DNA of 56,983 bases from Cupriavidus sp. IDO (GCF_000812465.1 NZ_JWMA01000065.1:1-56983), one strand, 5' to 3'. Counted from the stretch's first letter, positions 32,105 to 41,473 are shown. A program made the numbers and translations. Notes: generated from the letters alone by a model not told the origin.

Positions 32105-33046
32105 ATGCCACTTCACCTTGAATGCCTTTCGCACACCCCGCTGCACGGCTACTTCGACCCGGCGCCGGAGATTCTTGCCGAGGTCGAGCGTGCGCAGGCC
32201 GCCGCCCGTGCCCGCGTCGAAGCCTTCGATCCCGAGCTGGTGATCGCCTTCGTGCCGGACCATTACAACGGCTTCTTCTACGAGCTCATGCCGCAGTTCT
32301 GTGTCGGCGTGGCCGCCAGCGCGGTGGGCGACTTCAAGAGCCTGGCTGGTCCGTTGTCAGTCCCGTCCAATACAGCGCTGGCGCTGGCGCAGGCGGCGCT
32401 GGATGCTGACGTGGACGTGGCGGTCTCGTACCGCATGCAGGTCGACCATGGCTGCGCGCAGGCGCTGGAAATACTGACCGGCAGCCTCGACCGCTATCCG
32501 GTGGTTCCGGTCTTCATCAACTCGGTGGCTCCGCCGATGGCGAGCTGCCGGCGCGCCCGGTTGCTGGGCGATGCCATCGGCCGCTTTGCCGGGCGTCTCG
32601 GCAAGCGCGTACTGGTGGTGGGATCGGGCGGCATCTCGCATGAGCCGCCCGTGCCGGAGATTGCCACGGCCACGCCGGAGAACGTCGAGCGGCTGATTGC
32701 CGGGCGCAATCCCAGCCCGGAGTCGCGTGCCGCGCGGCAGGCTCGCACGCTTGCCGCTGCGCAGGCGTTTGCCGCTGGCGAGAGCCACCTGCGTGCGCTC
32801 AATCCCGAATGGGACCGCGCTTTCCTGGACACGCTGGAGAGTGGGAACCTCATGGCCGTGGATGGCAAGACCAACCACGCGATCACCCGCGATGGCGGCA
32901 AGTCCGGCCACGAGATCCGGACCTGGATCGCGGCCTTTGCCGCGCTGGCGGCCAACGGGGCGTACCGGGCCGAACGCGACTACTACCGGGCCATTCCCGA
33001 ATGGATTGCCGGCTTTGCCGTCATGCACGCACGGCCGGCCGCCTGA
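32105..33046 (+). CDS. mhpB: 2,3-dihydroxyphenylpropionate/2,3-dihydroxycinnamate 1,2-dioxygenase
   Basis: 313 residues of the LigB-type (class III) extradiol dioxygenases, MhpB subgroup. Characteristic stretches are LECLSHTPLHGYFDPAPEIL, VIAFVPDHYNGFFYELMPQF, AVSYRMQVDHGCAQALEIL and VVGSGGISHEPPVPEI, which carry the conserved histidines for Fe(II) and catalysis. It cleaves 2,3-dihydroxyphenylpropionate (or the cinnamate) at the meta position, giving 2-hydroxy-6-oxonona-2,4-dienedioate. This fixes the pathway's central intermediate as a dihydroxylated C3-side-chain aromatic. It is followed by mhpD, F, E and C. Confidence 0.94.
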   Translation: MPLHLECLSHTPLHGYFDPAPEILAEVERAQAAARARVEAFDPELVIAFVPDHYNGFFYELMPQFCVGVAASAVGDFKSLAGPLSVPSNTALALAQAALDADVDVAVSYRMQVDHGCAQALEILTGSLDRYPVVPVFINSVAPPMASCRRARLLGDAIGRFAGRLGKRVLVVGSGGISHEPPVPEIATATPENVERLIAGRNPSPESRAARQARTLAAAQAFAAGESHLRALNPEWDRAFLDTLESGNLMAVDGKTNHAITRDGGKSGHEIRTWIAAFAALAANGAYRAERDYYRAIPEWIAGFAVMHARPAA

Positions 33047-33075
33047 GGCTCAACCTGATTAGCAAGGACACTGAC

Positions 33076-33867
33076 ATGACCACCCCACAAACCGTGCTCG
33101 CGCTCGCCGAACGCCTGCGCCGGGCCGAAGATAGCCGCACTCCGGTGGCACCGCTGCGCGGGGAGATTGCCGCCGGCGATGTCGCCACGGCTTATGCCGT
33201 GCAAAGCGCCAACGTCGATGCCTGGCGCGCGCAGGGCCGCCGCGTGGTCGGCCGCAAGATCGGGCTGACCTCGCTCGCGGTCCAGCGTCAGCTCGGCGTG
33301 GACCAGCCTGACTTCGGCACGCTGTTCGCCGACATGGTGTACGGCGACGACGATCCCATCCCCGCCGCGCGCACGCTACAGCCCAAGGTCGAGGCTGAAG
33401 TGGCGCTGGTGCTCAAGCGCGACATCACGGCCCGTGATGCCACGGTGGTTGACCTGATCAATGCGGTCGACTACGTGCTGCCGGCCATCGAAGTGGTGGG
33501 CAGCCGTATCGAGAACTGGAACATCTCCTTTGTCGACACGGTCGCTGACAACGCTTCCGGCGGCCTCGTGGTGCTGGGCGCGGTGCCGGTGCCGCTGTCC
33601 GGCCTGGACCTGAAGGGCGTGCAGATGGAGATGTTCCGGGGCGAGCAGCGCGTCTCGGCCGGCAAGGGTGCCGATTGCCTGGGGCATCCCCTGAATGCCG
33701 CGGTGTGGCTGGCCCGCACGCTGGCATCGCTGGACGATCCCCTGCGCGCCGGCGATCTCGTCCTGACCGGTGCGCTCGGGCCGATGGTGGCCGTTGAACC
33801 CGGCCAGTGCTACGAAGCGCGTATCAGTGGTATTGGCAGCGTCCGTGCGACGTTCGCCGCAGAATGA
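33076..33867 (+). CDS. mhpD: 2-hydroxypenta-2,4-dienoate hydratase, copy 2
   Basis: 263 residues with GRKIGLTSLAVQRQLGVDQP, PDFGTLFADMVYGDDDPIPA, the metal-ligand region LQPKVEAEVA and SRIENWNISFVDTVADNAS. It hydrates 2-hydroxypentadienoate released by MhpC. ATG 33076 lies 29 bases after mhpB. It is a paralogue of 6508-7302; several conserved blocks are identical but the intervening loops differ, so the two copies were probably acquired separately or diverged long ago. Confidence 0.94.
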   Translation: MTTPQTVLALAERLRRAEDSRTPVAPLRGEIAAGDVATAYAVQSANVDAWRAQGRRVVGRKIGLTSLAVQRQLGVDQPDFGTLFADMVYGDDDPIPAARTLQPKVEAEVALVLKRDITARDATVVDLINAVDYVLPAIEVVGSRIENWNISFVDTVADNASGGLVVLGAVPVPLSGLDLKGVQMEMFRGEQRVSAGKGADCLGHPLNAAVWLARTLASLDDPLRAGDLVLTGALGPMVAVEPGQCYEARISGIGSVRATFAAE

Positions 33868-33880
33868 AAGAGAGAATGAC

Positions 33881-34849
33881 ATGGCTTCCAAGAAACTCAA
33901 GGCAGCGATCATCGGCTCGGGCAATATCGGCACCGACCTGATGATCAAGATCCTGCGCAACAGCAGGCATCTGGAGATGGCCGCAATGGTTGGCATCGAC
34001 CCGGCCTCCGACGGACTCGCCCGTGCCGCCCGCCTGGGCGTGGCCACCACGCATGAAGGCGCCGAAGGGTTGATCCGTCTGCCGGTCTTCGATGACATCG
34101 ACTTCGTGTTCGATGCTACCTCCGCCGGCGCGCACGTGAAGAACGACGCGCTGCTGCGCGAGCGCAAGCCCGGCCTGCGCATGATCGACCTGACGCCCGC
34201 CGCGATCGGCCCGTATTGCGTGCCGGTAGTCAACCTCGACGCGCATCTGGAGGCGTCCAACGTCAACATGGTCACCTGCGGTGGCCAGGCCACCATCCCC
34301 ATCGTGGCCGCGGTGTCGCGCGTGGCGAAGGTCCACTACGCGGAGATCGTCGCGTCGATCAGCAGCAAGTCCGCCGGTCCGGGCACGCGCGCCAACATCG
34401 ATGAGTTCACCGAGACCACCTCGAAGGCGATCGAAACCGTTGGCGGCGCCGCCCGGGGCAAGGCCATCATCGTGCTGAATCCCGCCGAGCCGCCGCTGAT
34501 GATGCGCGACACGGTGTACACGCTGTCGGAACTCGCCGACCGCGACAAGATCGAGGCGTCTATCGAAGAGATGGTGCGGGCGGTTCATGCCTATGTGCCC
34601 GGATACCGCCTCAAGCAGACGGTGCAGTTCGACGAGATCCCGGCCAGCGCGCCGCTGAACATTGCTGGCCTGGGCAGTTTCAGCGGCCTGAAGACTTCGG
34701 CCTTTATCGAGGTGGAAGGCGCTGCCCATTACCTGCCTGCCTACGCAGGCAACCTCGACATTATGACTTCCGCCGCCCTGGCGACCGCCGAACGGATGGC
34801 GCAATCGCTGCTGAGCGCCAAAGAGACCACCGCAGGAGCCCGCGCATGA
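33881..34849 (+). CDS. mhpF: Acetaldehyde dehydrogenase (acylating), copy 2
   Basis: 322 residues, with AAIIGSGNIGTDLMIKILRN, the catalytic Cys in NMVTCGGQATIP and SSKSAGPGTRANIDEFTET. It has a slightly longer C-terminus than copy 1 (ending KETTAGARA). ATG 33881 is preceded by AGAGAG. Its stop overlaps the aldolase start in ATGA, which couples translation of the two subunits of the channelling complex. Confidence 0.95.
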   Translation: MASKKLKAAIIGSGNIGTDLMIKILRNSRHLEMAAMVGIDPASDGLARAARLGVATTHEGAEGLIRLPVFDDIDFVFDATSAGAHVKNDALLRERKPGLRMIDLTPAAIGPYCVPVVNLDAHLEASNVNMVTCGGQATIPIVAAVSRVAKVHYAEIVASISSKSAGPGTRANIDEFTETTSKAIETVGGAARGKAIIVLNPAEPPLMMRDTVYTLSELADRDKIEASIEEMVRAVHAYVPGYRLKQTVQFDEIPASAPLNIAGLGSFSGLKTSAFIEVEGAAHYLPAYAGNLDIMTSAALATAERMAQSLLSAKETTAGARA

Positions 34850-35880
34850 GCACCCCGAGCAAGAAACTCTATATCTCCGACGTGACGCTGCGCGACGGCA
34901 GCCATGCGGTCCGCCACCAGTACTCGATCCAGAACGTCCAGGACATCGCGCGCGCGCTGGACCGCGCCAGGGTCGACAGCATCGAAGTCGCGCATGGAGA
35001 CGGCCTGCAGGGCTCGAGCTTCAATTACGGCTTCGGTGCGCACAGCGACCTCGAATGGATCACCGCCGTCGCCGAGGTGGTGGAGCACGCGAAGATCGCG
35101 ACGCTCCTTCTGCCCGGCATCGGCACCACGCACGACCTGAAGGCCGCTTACGATGCCGGCGCGCGCGTGGTCCGCGTCGCCACGCACTGCACCGAGGCCG
35201 ACATTTCGAAGCAGCACATCGAGTACGCGCGCGAACTCGGCATGGACACGGTCGGCTTCCTGATGATGAGCCACATGACCACGCCGGAGAATCTCGCCGT
35301 CGAGGCGAAGAAAATGGAAAGCTACGGCGCGACCTGCATCTACGTGGTCGACTCCGGCGGCGCGCTGACGATGAACGATGTGCGCGCGCGTTTCCGTGCG
35401 CTTAAGGACGTGCTGAACGCCGACACGCAGACTGGCATGCATGCGCACCACAACCTGTCGCTCGGCGTCGCCAACTCGATCGTAGCCGTCGAGGAGGGCT
35501 GCGATCGCATCGACGCATCGCTGGCCGGCATGGGGGCAGGGGCGGGCAATGCGCCGCTGGAGGTCTTCATCGCCGCGGCAGAACGCCTCGGCTGGAACCA
35601 TGGCACCGACCTGTACGCGCTGATGGACGCGGCCGACGACATCGTGCGCCCGCTCCAGGACCGCCCGGTGCGCGTGGACCGCGAAACACTCGCGCTTGGC
35701 TATGCCGGCGTCTATTCGAGCTTCCTGCGTCACTCTGAAGTGGCGGCAAAGAAGTATGGCCTGAAGACGGTCGACATCCTTGTCGAGCTGGGCCGGCGCC
35801 GCATGGTTGGTGGCCAGGAGGACATGATCGTCGATGTTGCGCTGGACCTCAGCAAGCGCGCGTCCGAAGCGCGGCAGTGA
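34846..35880 (+). CDS. mhpE: 4-hydroxy-2-oxovalerate aldolase, copy 2
   Basis: 344 residues, DRE-TIM aldolase with VTLRDGSHAVRHQYSIQNVQ, VVRVATHCTEADISKQH, MHAHHNLSLGVANS and LAGMGAGAGNAPLE. It yields pyruvate and acetaldehyde. The start overlaps mhpF by four bases. Compared with copy 1 (8272-9309) most of the chain is identical, with differences at both termini (STPSKKL start, KRASEARQ end). Confidence 0.95.
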   Translation: MSTPSKKLYISDVTLRDGSHAVRHQYSIQNVQDIARALDRARVDSIEVAHGDGLQGSSFNYGFGAHSDLEWITAVAEVVEHAKIATLLLPGIGTTHDLKAAYDAGARVVRVATHCTEADISKQHIEYARELGMDTVGFLMMSHMTTPENLAVEAKKMESYGATCIYVVDSGGALTMNDVRARFRALKDVLNADTQTGMHAHHNLSLGVANSIVAVEEGCDRIDASLAGMGAGAGNAPLEVFIAAAERLGWNHGTDLYALMDAADDIVRPLQDRPVRVDRETLALGYAGVYSSFLRHSEVAAKKYGLKTVDILVELGRRRMVGGQEDMIVDVALDLSKRASEARQ

Positions 35881-35896
35881 CAGGAAGGAACATCAT

Positions 35897-36766
35897 ATGA
35901 ATGCGACAGCACAGGCTATCACGGAAGCCTCGACGAGCCGGTTCGTCTCCGTGCAGGACGGAGAGACCACTTTCCGGATTCACTACAACGATGCCGGGTC
36001 GGGGGCCGAGACCGTCGTCATGCTGCATGGCTCGGGGCCAGGCGCAAGCGGCTGGGCTAACTTCAGCCGTAATGTCGAGCCACTGGTGGCTGCAGGCTAC
36101 CGCGTGCTGCTGGTGGATTGCCCGGGGTGGAGCAAGAGCGATCCCGTGGTCAGCACCGGTTCGCGCTCGGAGCTCAACGGCAGGGTGCTCAAGGCCGTGC
36201 TGGATGCCCTGGCGATCGAGCGGGTGCATATCATCGGCAATTCAATGGGCGGCCATAGCGCCGTTGCCTTTGCGCTGGCCAATCCGCAGCGCATCGGCAA
36301 GCTCGTCCTGATGGGCGGAGGCACGGGCGGTCCGAGCCAGTTCGTGCCGATGCCGACTGAGGGCATCAAGTTGCTGAACGGCCTCTATCGTGAGCCGACG
36401 ATCGAAAACCTGACGCGGATGATGAGCGTCTTCGTCCATGACGCGAGCGCACTCACCGAAAAACTGATGCAGGCCCGCCTGGACAATATGCTGGCGCGGC
36501 GTGATCACCTCGAGAACTTCGTCAAGAGCCTGGCAGAGAATCCCAGGCAGTTCACCGACTACGGTGCGCGTCTGGGCGAGATTGCCGCGCCAACGCTTGT
36601 CGTCTGGGGCCGGGACGATCGCTTCGTGCCGATGGATGTGGGCCTGCGCCTGCTCGCCGGTATTCCGGATGCGCGGATGCATATCTTCAACCGGTGCGGG
36701 CATTGGGCGCAATGGGAACATGCCGAGGCATTCAACCGGATGGTGGTTGATTTCCTCGCCCATTGA
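35897..36766 (+). CDS. mhpC: 2-hydroxy-6-oxonona-2,4-dienedioate (MhpC-type) hydrolase
   Basis: 289 residues, alpha/beta-hydrolase of the meta-cleavage-product hydrolases. The oxyanion region is MLHGSGPGASGW, the nucleophile Ser lies in IIGNSMGGHSAVAF, the acid in VVWGRDDRFVP and the His in RCGHWAQWEHAEAF. With the MhpB product it should release succinate and 2-hydroxypentadienoate. ATG 35897 follows AGGAAGG. Gene order B-D-F-E-C differs from the E. coli mhpABCDFE order. Confidence 0.93.
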   Translation: MNATAQAITEASTSRFVSVQDGETTFRIHYNDAGSGAETVVMLHGSGPGASGWANFSRNVEPLVAAGYRVLLVDCPGWSKSDPVVSTGSRSELNGRVLKAVLDALAIERVHIIGNSMGGHSAVAFALANPQRIGKLVLMGGGTGGPSQFVPMPTEGIKLLNGLYREPTIENLTRMMSVFVHDASALTEKLMQARLDNMLARRDHLENFVKSLAENPRQFTDYGARLGEIAAPTLVVWGRDDRFVPMDVGLRLLAGIPDARMHIFNRCGHWAQWEHAEAFNRMVVDFLAH

Positions 36767-36925
36767 AGCCTCCTGCGGCGTGGGGAGGGCGCAAGTTTGT
36801 GGTCGCCCCGAAGACTCGGACCTGGCCGTCGACCGTTACCCGTGATGAAACCGCCGGCCTGGTCCTTGTCGTATGTGTGAATCAATGCAGACTGGCAGCA
36901 GTTGGTTTGTCAATAGGAGGCGAAC

Positions 36926-37669
36926 ATGCTGATGAAGGGAAAGATCGGCCTGGTGACCGGCGGCGGCTCAGGCATGGGGCGGGCGGCTGCACTGGCGCTA
37001 GCGCGTGAAGGCGCGCATGTCGTGCTGGCAGGCCGCTCCGACGAAAAGCTCGCCGCCGTGCGCGACGAGATCCTCAGGAGCGCGGGACAGGCTGAAATCA
37101 GGATTGCCGACGCATCGCGTCGCGAAGACAATGAACAGCTCGTAGCGTTTATCGAATCCCGCTTCGGGCGATTGGACTTCGCCTTCAACAACGCCGGGGG
37201 CCATGCCGATTTCAAGCCCATCGACCAGACTTCGGTAGATGAATCGGAGTGGGTGATCGACCTGAACTTCAAGGGTGTCTATTACGGTGTCAAGTACCAG
37301 GTCGAAGCGATGCTACGCCACGGCGGCGGCGCCATCGTCAACAACGCTTCGATTTTCGGGCTACGCGGAATGAACGGAATCGCCCATTACGTGGCGAGCA
37401 AGCATGCGGTTGTAGGCCTCACAAGGGCTGTCGCAAAGGAGTATGCCGGGCACGGTATCCGCATCAACGCGGTATGCCCAGGTGCTACGCAGACGCCAAA
37501 CTACATGCGCTCGACCAATGGCGATGTGCATCTGCTTGACGACATGATTCCGATGCAGCGGATCGGTCAGCCGGAGGAAGTTGCCGAAGCCGTTTTGTGG
37601 CTGCTCTCGGACAAGGCAGCCTATGTCACGGGTGCAACATTGTCGGTAGATGGCGGCATGACCAGCTGA
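36926..37669 (+). CDS. Short-chain dehydrogenase/reductase
   Basis: 247 residues of the classical SDR family: cofactor motif TGGGSGMGRAAALALAREG, NNAGG, the catalytic Ser in NNASIFG, Y-x-x-x-K in AHYVASKHAV and a C-terminal TGATLSVDGGMTS. It lies 159 bases after mhpC with an AGGAGG site, so it may be cotranscribed. Its substrate is unknown; oxidation or reduction of an alcohol/ketone intermediate, or dihydrodiol-type dehydrogenation, is possible. Its last 78 codons occur again at 952-1188 as part of a direct repeat. Confidence 0.9.
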   Translation: MLMKGKIGLVTGGGSGMGRAAALALAREGAHVVLAGRSDEKLAAVRDEILRSAGQAEIRIADASRREDNEQLVAFIESRFGRLDFAFNNAGGHADFKPIDQTSVDESEWVIDLNFKGVYYGVKYQVEAMLRHGGGAIVNNASIFGLRGMNGIAHYVASKHAVVGLTRAVAKEYAGHGIRINAVCPGATQTPNYMRSTNGDVHLLDDMIPMQRIGQPEEVAEAVLWLLSDKAAYVTGATLSVDGGMTS

Positions 37670-37773
37670 GCTTGTCGCGTGCCGGATGCTACGAGACTTA
37701 TCCTTGATCTCTGGTCGACTAGGCAATGGAACCGGCGCGCGCTCGAAGTGGCCAAGAGCGGTGTGGCGGCAAA
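37433..37773. repeat. Direct repeat copy B (pairs with 952-1307)
   Basis: The second copy of the ~350-base repeat described at 952-1307, same orientation, about 99% identical apart from a 15-base shorter downstream part. This copy is contiguous with the complete SDR gene and so is probably the donor. Confidence 0.9.
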
Positions 37774-37908
37774 ATCGGCGCCCTGGGCCTGATGGTTGTC
37801 GCCTTCCCCTTCTTCTGGTTGCTCGAAACCCGTACGCCCGAATGGTTCGACAATGACGAGGGTAACCAGTGGCTGCGCGAACAGATCATCGAGACCTTGA
37901 GAGAGTAG
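37774..37908 (+). pseudogene. C-terminal fragment of a membrane protein
   Basis: Right at the end of repeat copy B the frame reads KIGALGLMVVAFPFFWLLET then RTPEWFDNDEGNQWLREQII to a stop at 37906-37908. It looks like a last membrane helix with a charged tail. No beginning is present. Family not recognised. The remaining bases to 38040 hold no gene. Confidence 0.45.
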
Positions 37909-38040
37909 GCAGGGCGGAGGCGCCCCAAGTGCGCCGCGCAACGCTCAGCCCGATCCAGGCGATCATGCAGCGACGAGTCGGTCTTGCGATGAAAGGCAAT
38001 GGGGCGTTTAATTTACCCGAGGAAGTCCGGGGAGGCTCCC

Positions 38041-41000
38041 ATGGCGCGCTGCACAATTTGCGGGTTTGAGAATGCCATTGGCGCCAATTTTTGTGAGCAA
38101 TGCGGCAACCGGCTGGCGCGCCTGTGCGCGAGCTGTGGCCACGAACTGAGCCCGGCGGCGCGCTTCTGCAACGCTTGCGGCGAGCCCGTCAGCGAAATAC
38201 CGCAAGCCTCGTCCGCCGCCCCCGTTCATTACACTCCACCGCACCTGGCCGAGCGCATCCGGGCCGAGCAGGCGGCGTTGGAAGCCCGCGGAGAGACCGC
38301 CGGCGAACGCAAGACCATCACCGTGCTGTTTGCCGACATGGCGGGCTCGACCGCCCTGATCCACGACCGGGACCCGGAAGAGGCAGACCGCCTGATTACC
38401 CCCGTCATCGAGCTGATGATGGAGGCCGTGCATTACTACGAGGGCTACGTGGCCAAGTCGTTGGGCGACGGCATCCTCGCGCTGTTCGGCGCGCCCATCG
38501 CCCATGAGGACCATACCCAGCGCGCGCTGTACGCGGCGCTGCGCATGCAGGAGGCAATGCACCGGCACAGTGACAAGCTGCGGCTGGAGCAGGGCATCTC
38601 GCTGCAGATCCGGGTGGGCGTCCACACGGGCGAGGTAGTCGTGCGCTCGATCCGCAAGGACGACCTGCACACCGACTATGACCCGGTGGGGCACACGATC
38701 CACATTGCTGCGCGGATGGAGACGATGGCCGCGCCCGCGTCCATTCTCGTGAGCGAATCCGCCCACAAGCTCGCGCAGGGGTACTTCGAGTTCAAGGCGC
38801 TGGGAGACGCCCAGGTCAAAGGCATCCCCGAGCCGCTCGCGGTCTATGAAGTGCTTGGTCTCGGGGCATTGCGCACGCGCTTGCAAGTGGCAGCGCACCG
38901 TGGCCTGGCCCGCTTCGTGGGCCGTGAAGCCGAACTGGAGGCGCTGCACCTGGCGCTGGACCAGTCCACCGCCGGACACGGGCAGATCGTCGCGGTGGTG
39001 GGGGAGGCCGGGGTCGGCAAGTCGCGGCTGTTCCACGAGTTCAAGGCGCGCTCGCAGAGCGGCGGCCTGGTGCTGGAAACCTTCTCGGTGTCGCACGGCA
39101 AAGCCTTTGCGTATTTGCCGCTCATCGAACTCATGAGAAATTATTTCCAGTTCACTGCCCAGGACGACAAGCGGCGCTGCCACGAGAAGGTCGCGGGCAA
39201 GATCGTCACGCTGGAGCGCAGCCTCGAAGACATCATGCCTTACCTGCTGTATCTGCTGGGCATCGGCGAGCTCGGCTCGGCACTGGCGGACATGGGTGCC
39301 AGCCTCCGGCGCGAGCGCACGTTCGAGGCCATCACGCGCCTTCTGGTGCGAGAGAGCCTTAATCAGCCCGTCGAGTTGCTGTTCGAGGACCTTCAGTGGC
39401 TGGACAGCGAGACCGAAGCCTTCCTCGCTTACTTCATCGAGCGAATGGCGCAAGCCCGGATTCTGCTGCTCGTGAACTACCGCCCCGAGTATCAGTGCGC
39501 GTGGGGGCACAAGGACAATGGCACGGCATTGCGGCTCGACCCCCTCGGCCCAGCCGAGGCGCAAGGCTTGCTCGGCGACTTGCTGGGAAATGACCCCAGC
39601 CTCGCGCCGCTCAGGCATCTTATCCTCGAAAAAACCGAGGGCAATCCCTTTTTCATGGAGGAGGTCGTCCAGACCCTGGCCGAGGAAAAGGCGCTGCTCG
39701 GTGAACCCGGCCATTACCGTATCGAAAAGACCCCTGCCGCGCTGCATATTCCAACCACGGTACAGGGCGTGCTCGCGGCGCGCATGGACCGGCTGCCACT
39801 CGCGCAGAAGGAGCTGCTGCAAACCCTGGCCGTGATCGGCAAGGAATTTCCCTTGAGCCTGATCCGGCAGGTCACCGGGCAGTCGGAGGAGTGCCTCTAT
39901 CCACTGCTGGCCGGCCTGCAGGCCGGAGAGTTTATCTACGGGCGGCCGGCATTCCCGGAAGTCGAGTATGCGTTCAAGCACGCCCTTACCCAGGAAGTCG
40001 CAGGCCATTCCTTGCTCTCGGAACAGCGCGGCGCGTTGCATGAGCGCACAGGCCGGGCCATCGAGGTCCTCTTCCGGCATCAGTTGAAAGACCACTGCAG
40101 CGAACTGGCACATCACTACAGTCTCGGCGGCAACATCCCCAAGGCGGTGGAGTACCTGCATTGCGCCGGGCGCCAGGCCATTGAGCGTTCGGCACATCTT
40201 GATGCCATCCGTCACCTGAGTACGGCGCTGGAGCTGCTCAAGCGCCTGCCCGACGCGCCCGAACGCGCGCGCCAGGAGCTTGCCTTGCGCGTTACCCTGG
40301 GTCCCGCCTTGATTGCTGCGAGAGGTTATGCCTCGTCGGAGGTGGAGGCCAACTATGCCCGAGCCCTGACCTTGTGCGAACACGGTGGTGAAACCCCGCA
40401 GCTGTTCCAGGTGAAGTTGGGATTGCGCACTTTCTTTTCACTTCGGGCGCAGCATCACACGGCGTATGAATTAGGGGAGGCGCTGCTCGGGTTGGCTGAG
40501 AACATGCAAGACCCGGTGCTGCTCGAACACGCTCATATCGCGCTGGGAGGATCCTCGCTCTTTCTCGGCAAGCTCCACCAGGCCCGGGCGCACCTGGAGC
40601 GCGGGCTTGCGTACTATGACCCTGAACGACGTCAGGCCCATGACGCACTCTATGAGATGGACCATGGGGTCCGTGGCCTCTGCCTTCTGGGATGGGTCTT
40701 ATGGCTGCAGGGCTTTCCGGCTGAGGCCAGCAAGGCTGCCCAAGAGGCGCTGGCGCTGGCCCGCAGGCTTTCTCATCCTTTCAGCCTCGCACTCGGCCTG
40801 GCCTTTGCCGCCGAATTGCATCAGCTGCGGCATGAGGCACAACTGGCCCGGGAGTGCGCCGACGCCACCATCACGCTCTCGACCGAGCAAGGATTTCCGT
40901 TCTGGTTCGCATGGGGAACCATCTTGCGGGGTTGGGCGCTGGCCGAGCAGGGGAGCAGTGAGGAGGGCATTGCCCAGATTCGCCAGGGTCTGGCCGCCTA

Positions 41001-41454
41001 CCAGGCCACGGGCGCCGAGCTGGGGCGGCCTTATTTCCTGGCCCTGCTGGCCCAAACCTACCAGAACGCCGGCCAGGCGCAGGCGGGACTGGACGTGCTG
41101 GCTGACGCGCTGGCCACGGTCGGCAACACGGGGGAACGTTCCTTTGAAGCGGAGTTGCATCGGCTCCAGGCGGAACTGCTTCTCCATCGCCCGGACGGGG
41201 CCGCTGACCGCAAAGCGGCCGCAGCGTGCTTTCACCGGTCCATCACCATCGCGCGCCAGCAAGGCGCGAAGTCGCCAGAGCTGCGCGCGGCGCTGGGTCT
41301 GGCTCGGCTGTGGCAAGACCAGGACAAGGCGGAAGCAGCGCGGCAGATGCTGGCCGGCCTGCATGAGTCCTTCACGGAAGGGTTCGACACCGCTGAGTGG
41401 CAGCAGGCCAGGGCACTGCTGGATGCTGCGCGACCATCCGGCCAGCGCGACTGA
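38041..41454 (+). CDS. Class III nucleotide cyclase-AAA-TPR signalling protein
   Basis: 1137 residues. Domains in order: double zinc ribbon (CTICGFENAIGANFCEQCG, then CASCGHELSPAARFCNACG; residues 1-50), class III adenylate/guanylate cyclase (about 80-280: VLFADMAGSTALI, KSLGDGILALFG, VGVHTGEVV, IHIAARME), P-loop ATPase (about 310-620; Walker A VVGEAGVGKSRLF, Walker B-like LLFEDLQWLD) and TPR-like helices to the end. The two metal Asp of the cyclase domain are present. GGGGAGG stands before ATG 38041; an upstream in-frame start exists but is less likely. Such proteins act as large sensory switches; no target is visible here. The gene is intact among debris. Confidence 0.9.
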   Translation: MARCTICGFENAIGANFCEQCGNRLARLCASCGHELSPAARFCNACGEPVSEIPQASSAAPVHYTPPHLAERIRAEQAALEARGETAGERKTITVLFADMAGSTALIHDRDPEEADRLITPVIELMMEAVHYYEGYVAKSLGDGILALFGAPIAHEDHTQRALYAALRMQEAMHRHSDKLRLEQGISLQIRVGVHTGEVVVRSIRKDDLHTDYDPVGHTIHIAARMETMAAPASILVSESAHKLAQGYFEFKALGDAQVKGIPEPLAVYEVLGLGALRTRLQVAAHRGLARFVGREAELEALHLALDQSTAGHGQIVAVVGEAGVGKSRLFHEFKARSQSGGLVLETFSVSHGKAFAYLPLIELMRNYFQFTAQDDKRRCHEKVAGKIVTLERSLEDIMPYLLYLLGIGELGSALADMGASLRRERTFEAITRLLVRESLNQPVELLFEDLQWLDSETEAFLAYFIERMAQARILLLVNYRPEYQCAWGHKDNGTALRLDPLGPAEAQGLLGDLLGNDPSLAPLRHLILEKTEGNPFFMEEVVQTLAEEKALLGEPGHYRIEKTPAALHIPTTVQGVLAARMDRLPLAQKELLQTLAVIGKEFPLSLIRQVTGQSEECLYPLLAGLQAGEFIYGRPAFPEVEYAFKHALTQEVAGHSLLSEQRGALHERTGRAIEVLFRHQLKDHCSELAHHYSLGGNIPKAVEYLHCAGRQAIERSAHLDAIRHLSTALELLKRLPDAPERARQELALRVTLGPALIAARGYASSEVEANYARALTLCEHGGETPQLFQVKLGLRTFFSLRAQHHTAYELGEALLGLAENMQDPVLLEHAHIALGGSSLFLGKLHQARAHLERGLAYYDPERRQAHDALYEMDHGVRGLCLLGWVLWLQGFPAEASKAAQEALALARRLSHPFSLALGLAFAAELHQLRHEAQLARECADATITLSTEQGFPFWFAWGTILRGWALAEQGSSEEGIAQIRQGLAAYQATGAELGRPYFLALLAQTYQNAGQAQAGLDVLADALATVGNTGERSFEAELHRLQAELLLHRPDGAADRKAAAACFHRSITIARQQGAKSPELRAALGLARLWQDQDKAEAARQMLAGLHESFTEGFDTAEWQQARALLDAARPSGQRD

Positions 41455-41473
41455 GAAGCGCTGGCTCACCTCG

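Noticed and set aside
38008..40383. 791-codon minus-strand open frame opposite the cyclase-AAA gene
   Set aside because: Although long, it is rich in Gln/Arg/His/Leu without domain signatures, while the plus strand encodes clear domains. It is a shadow of GC-rich coding DNA.
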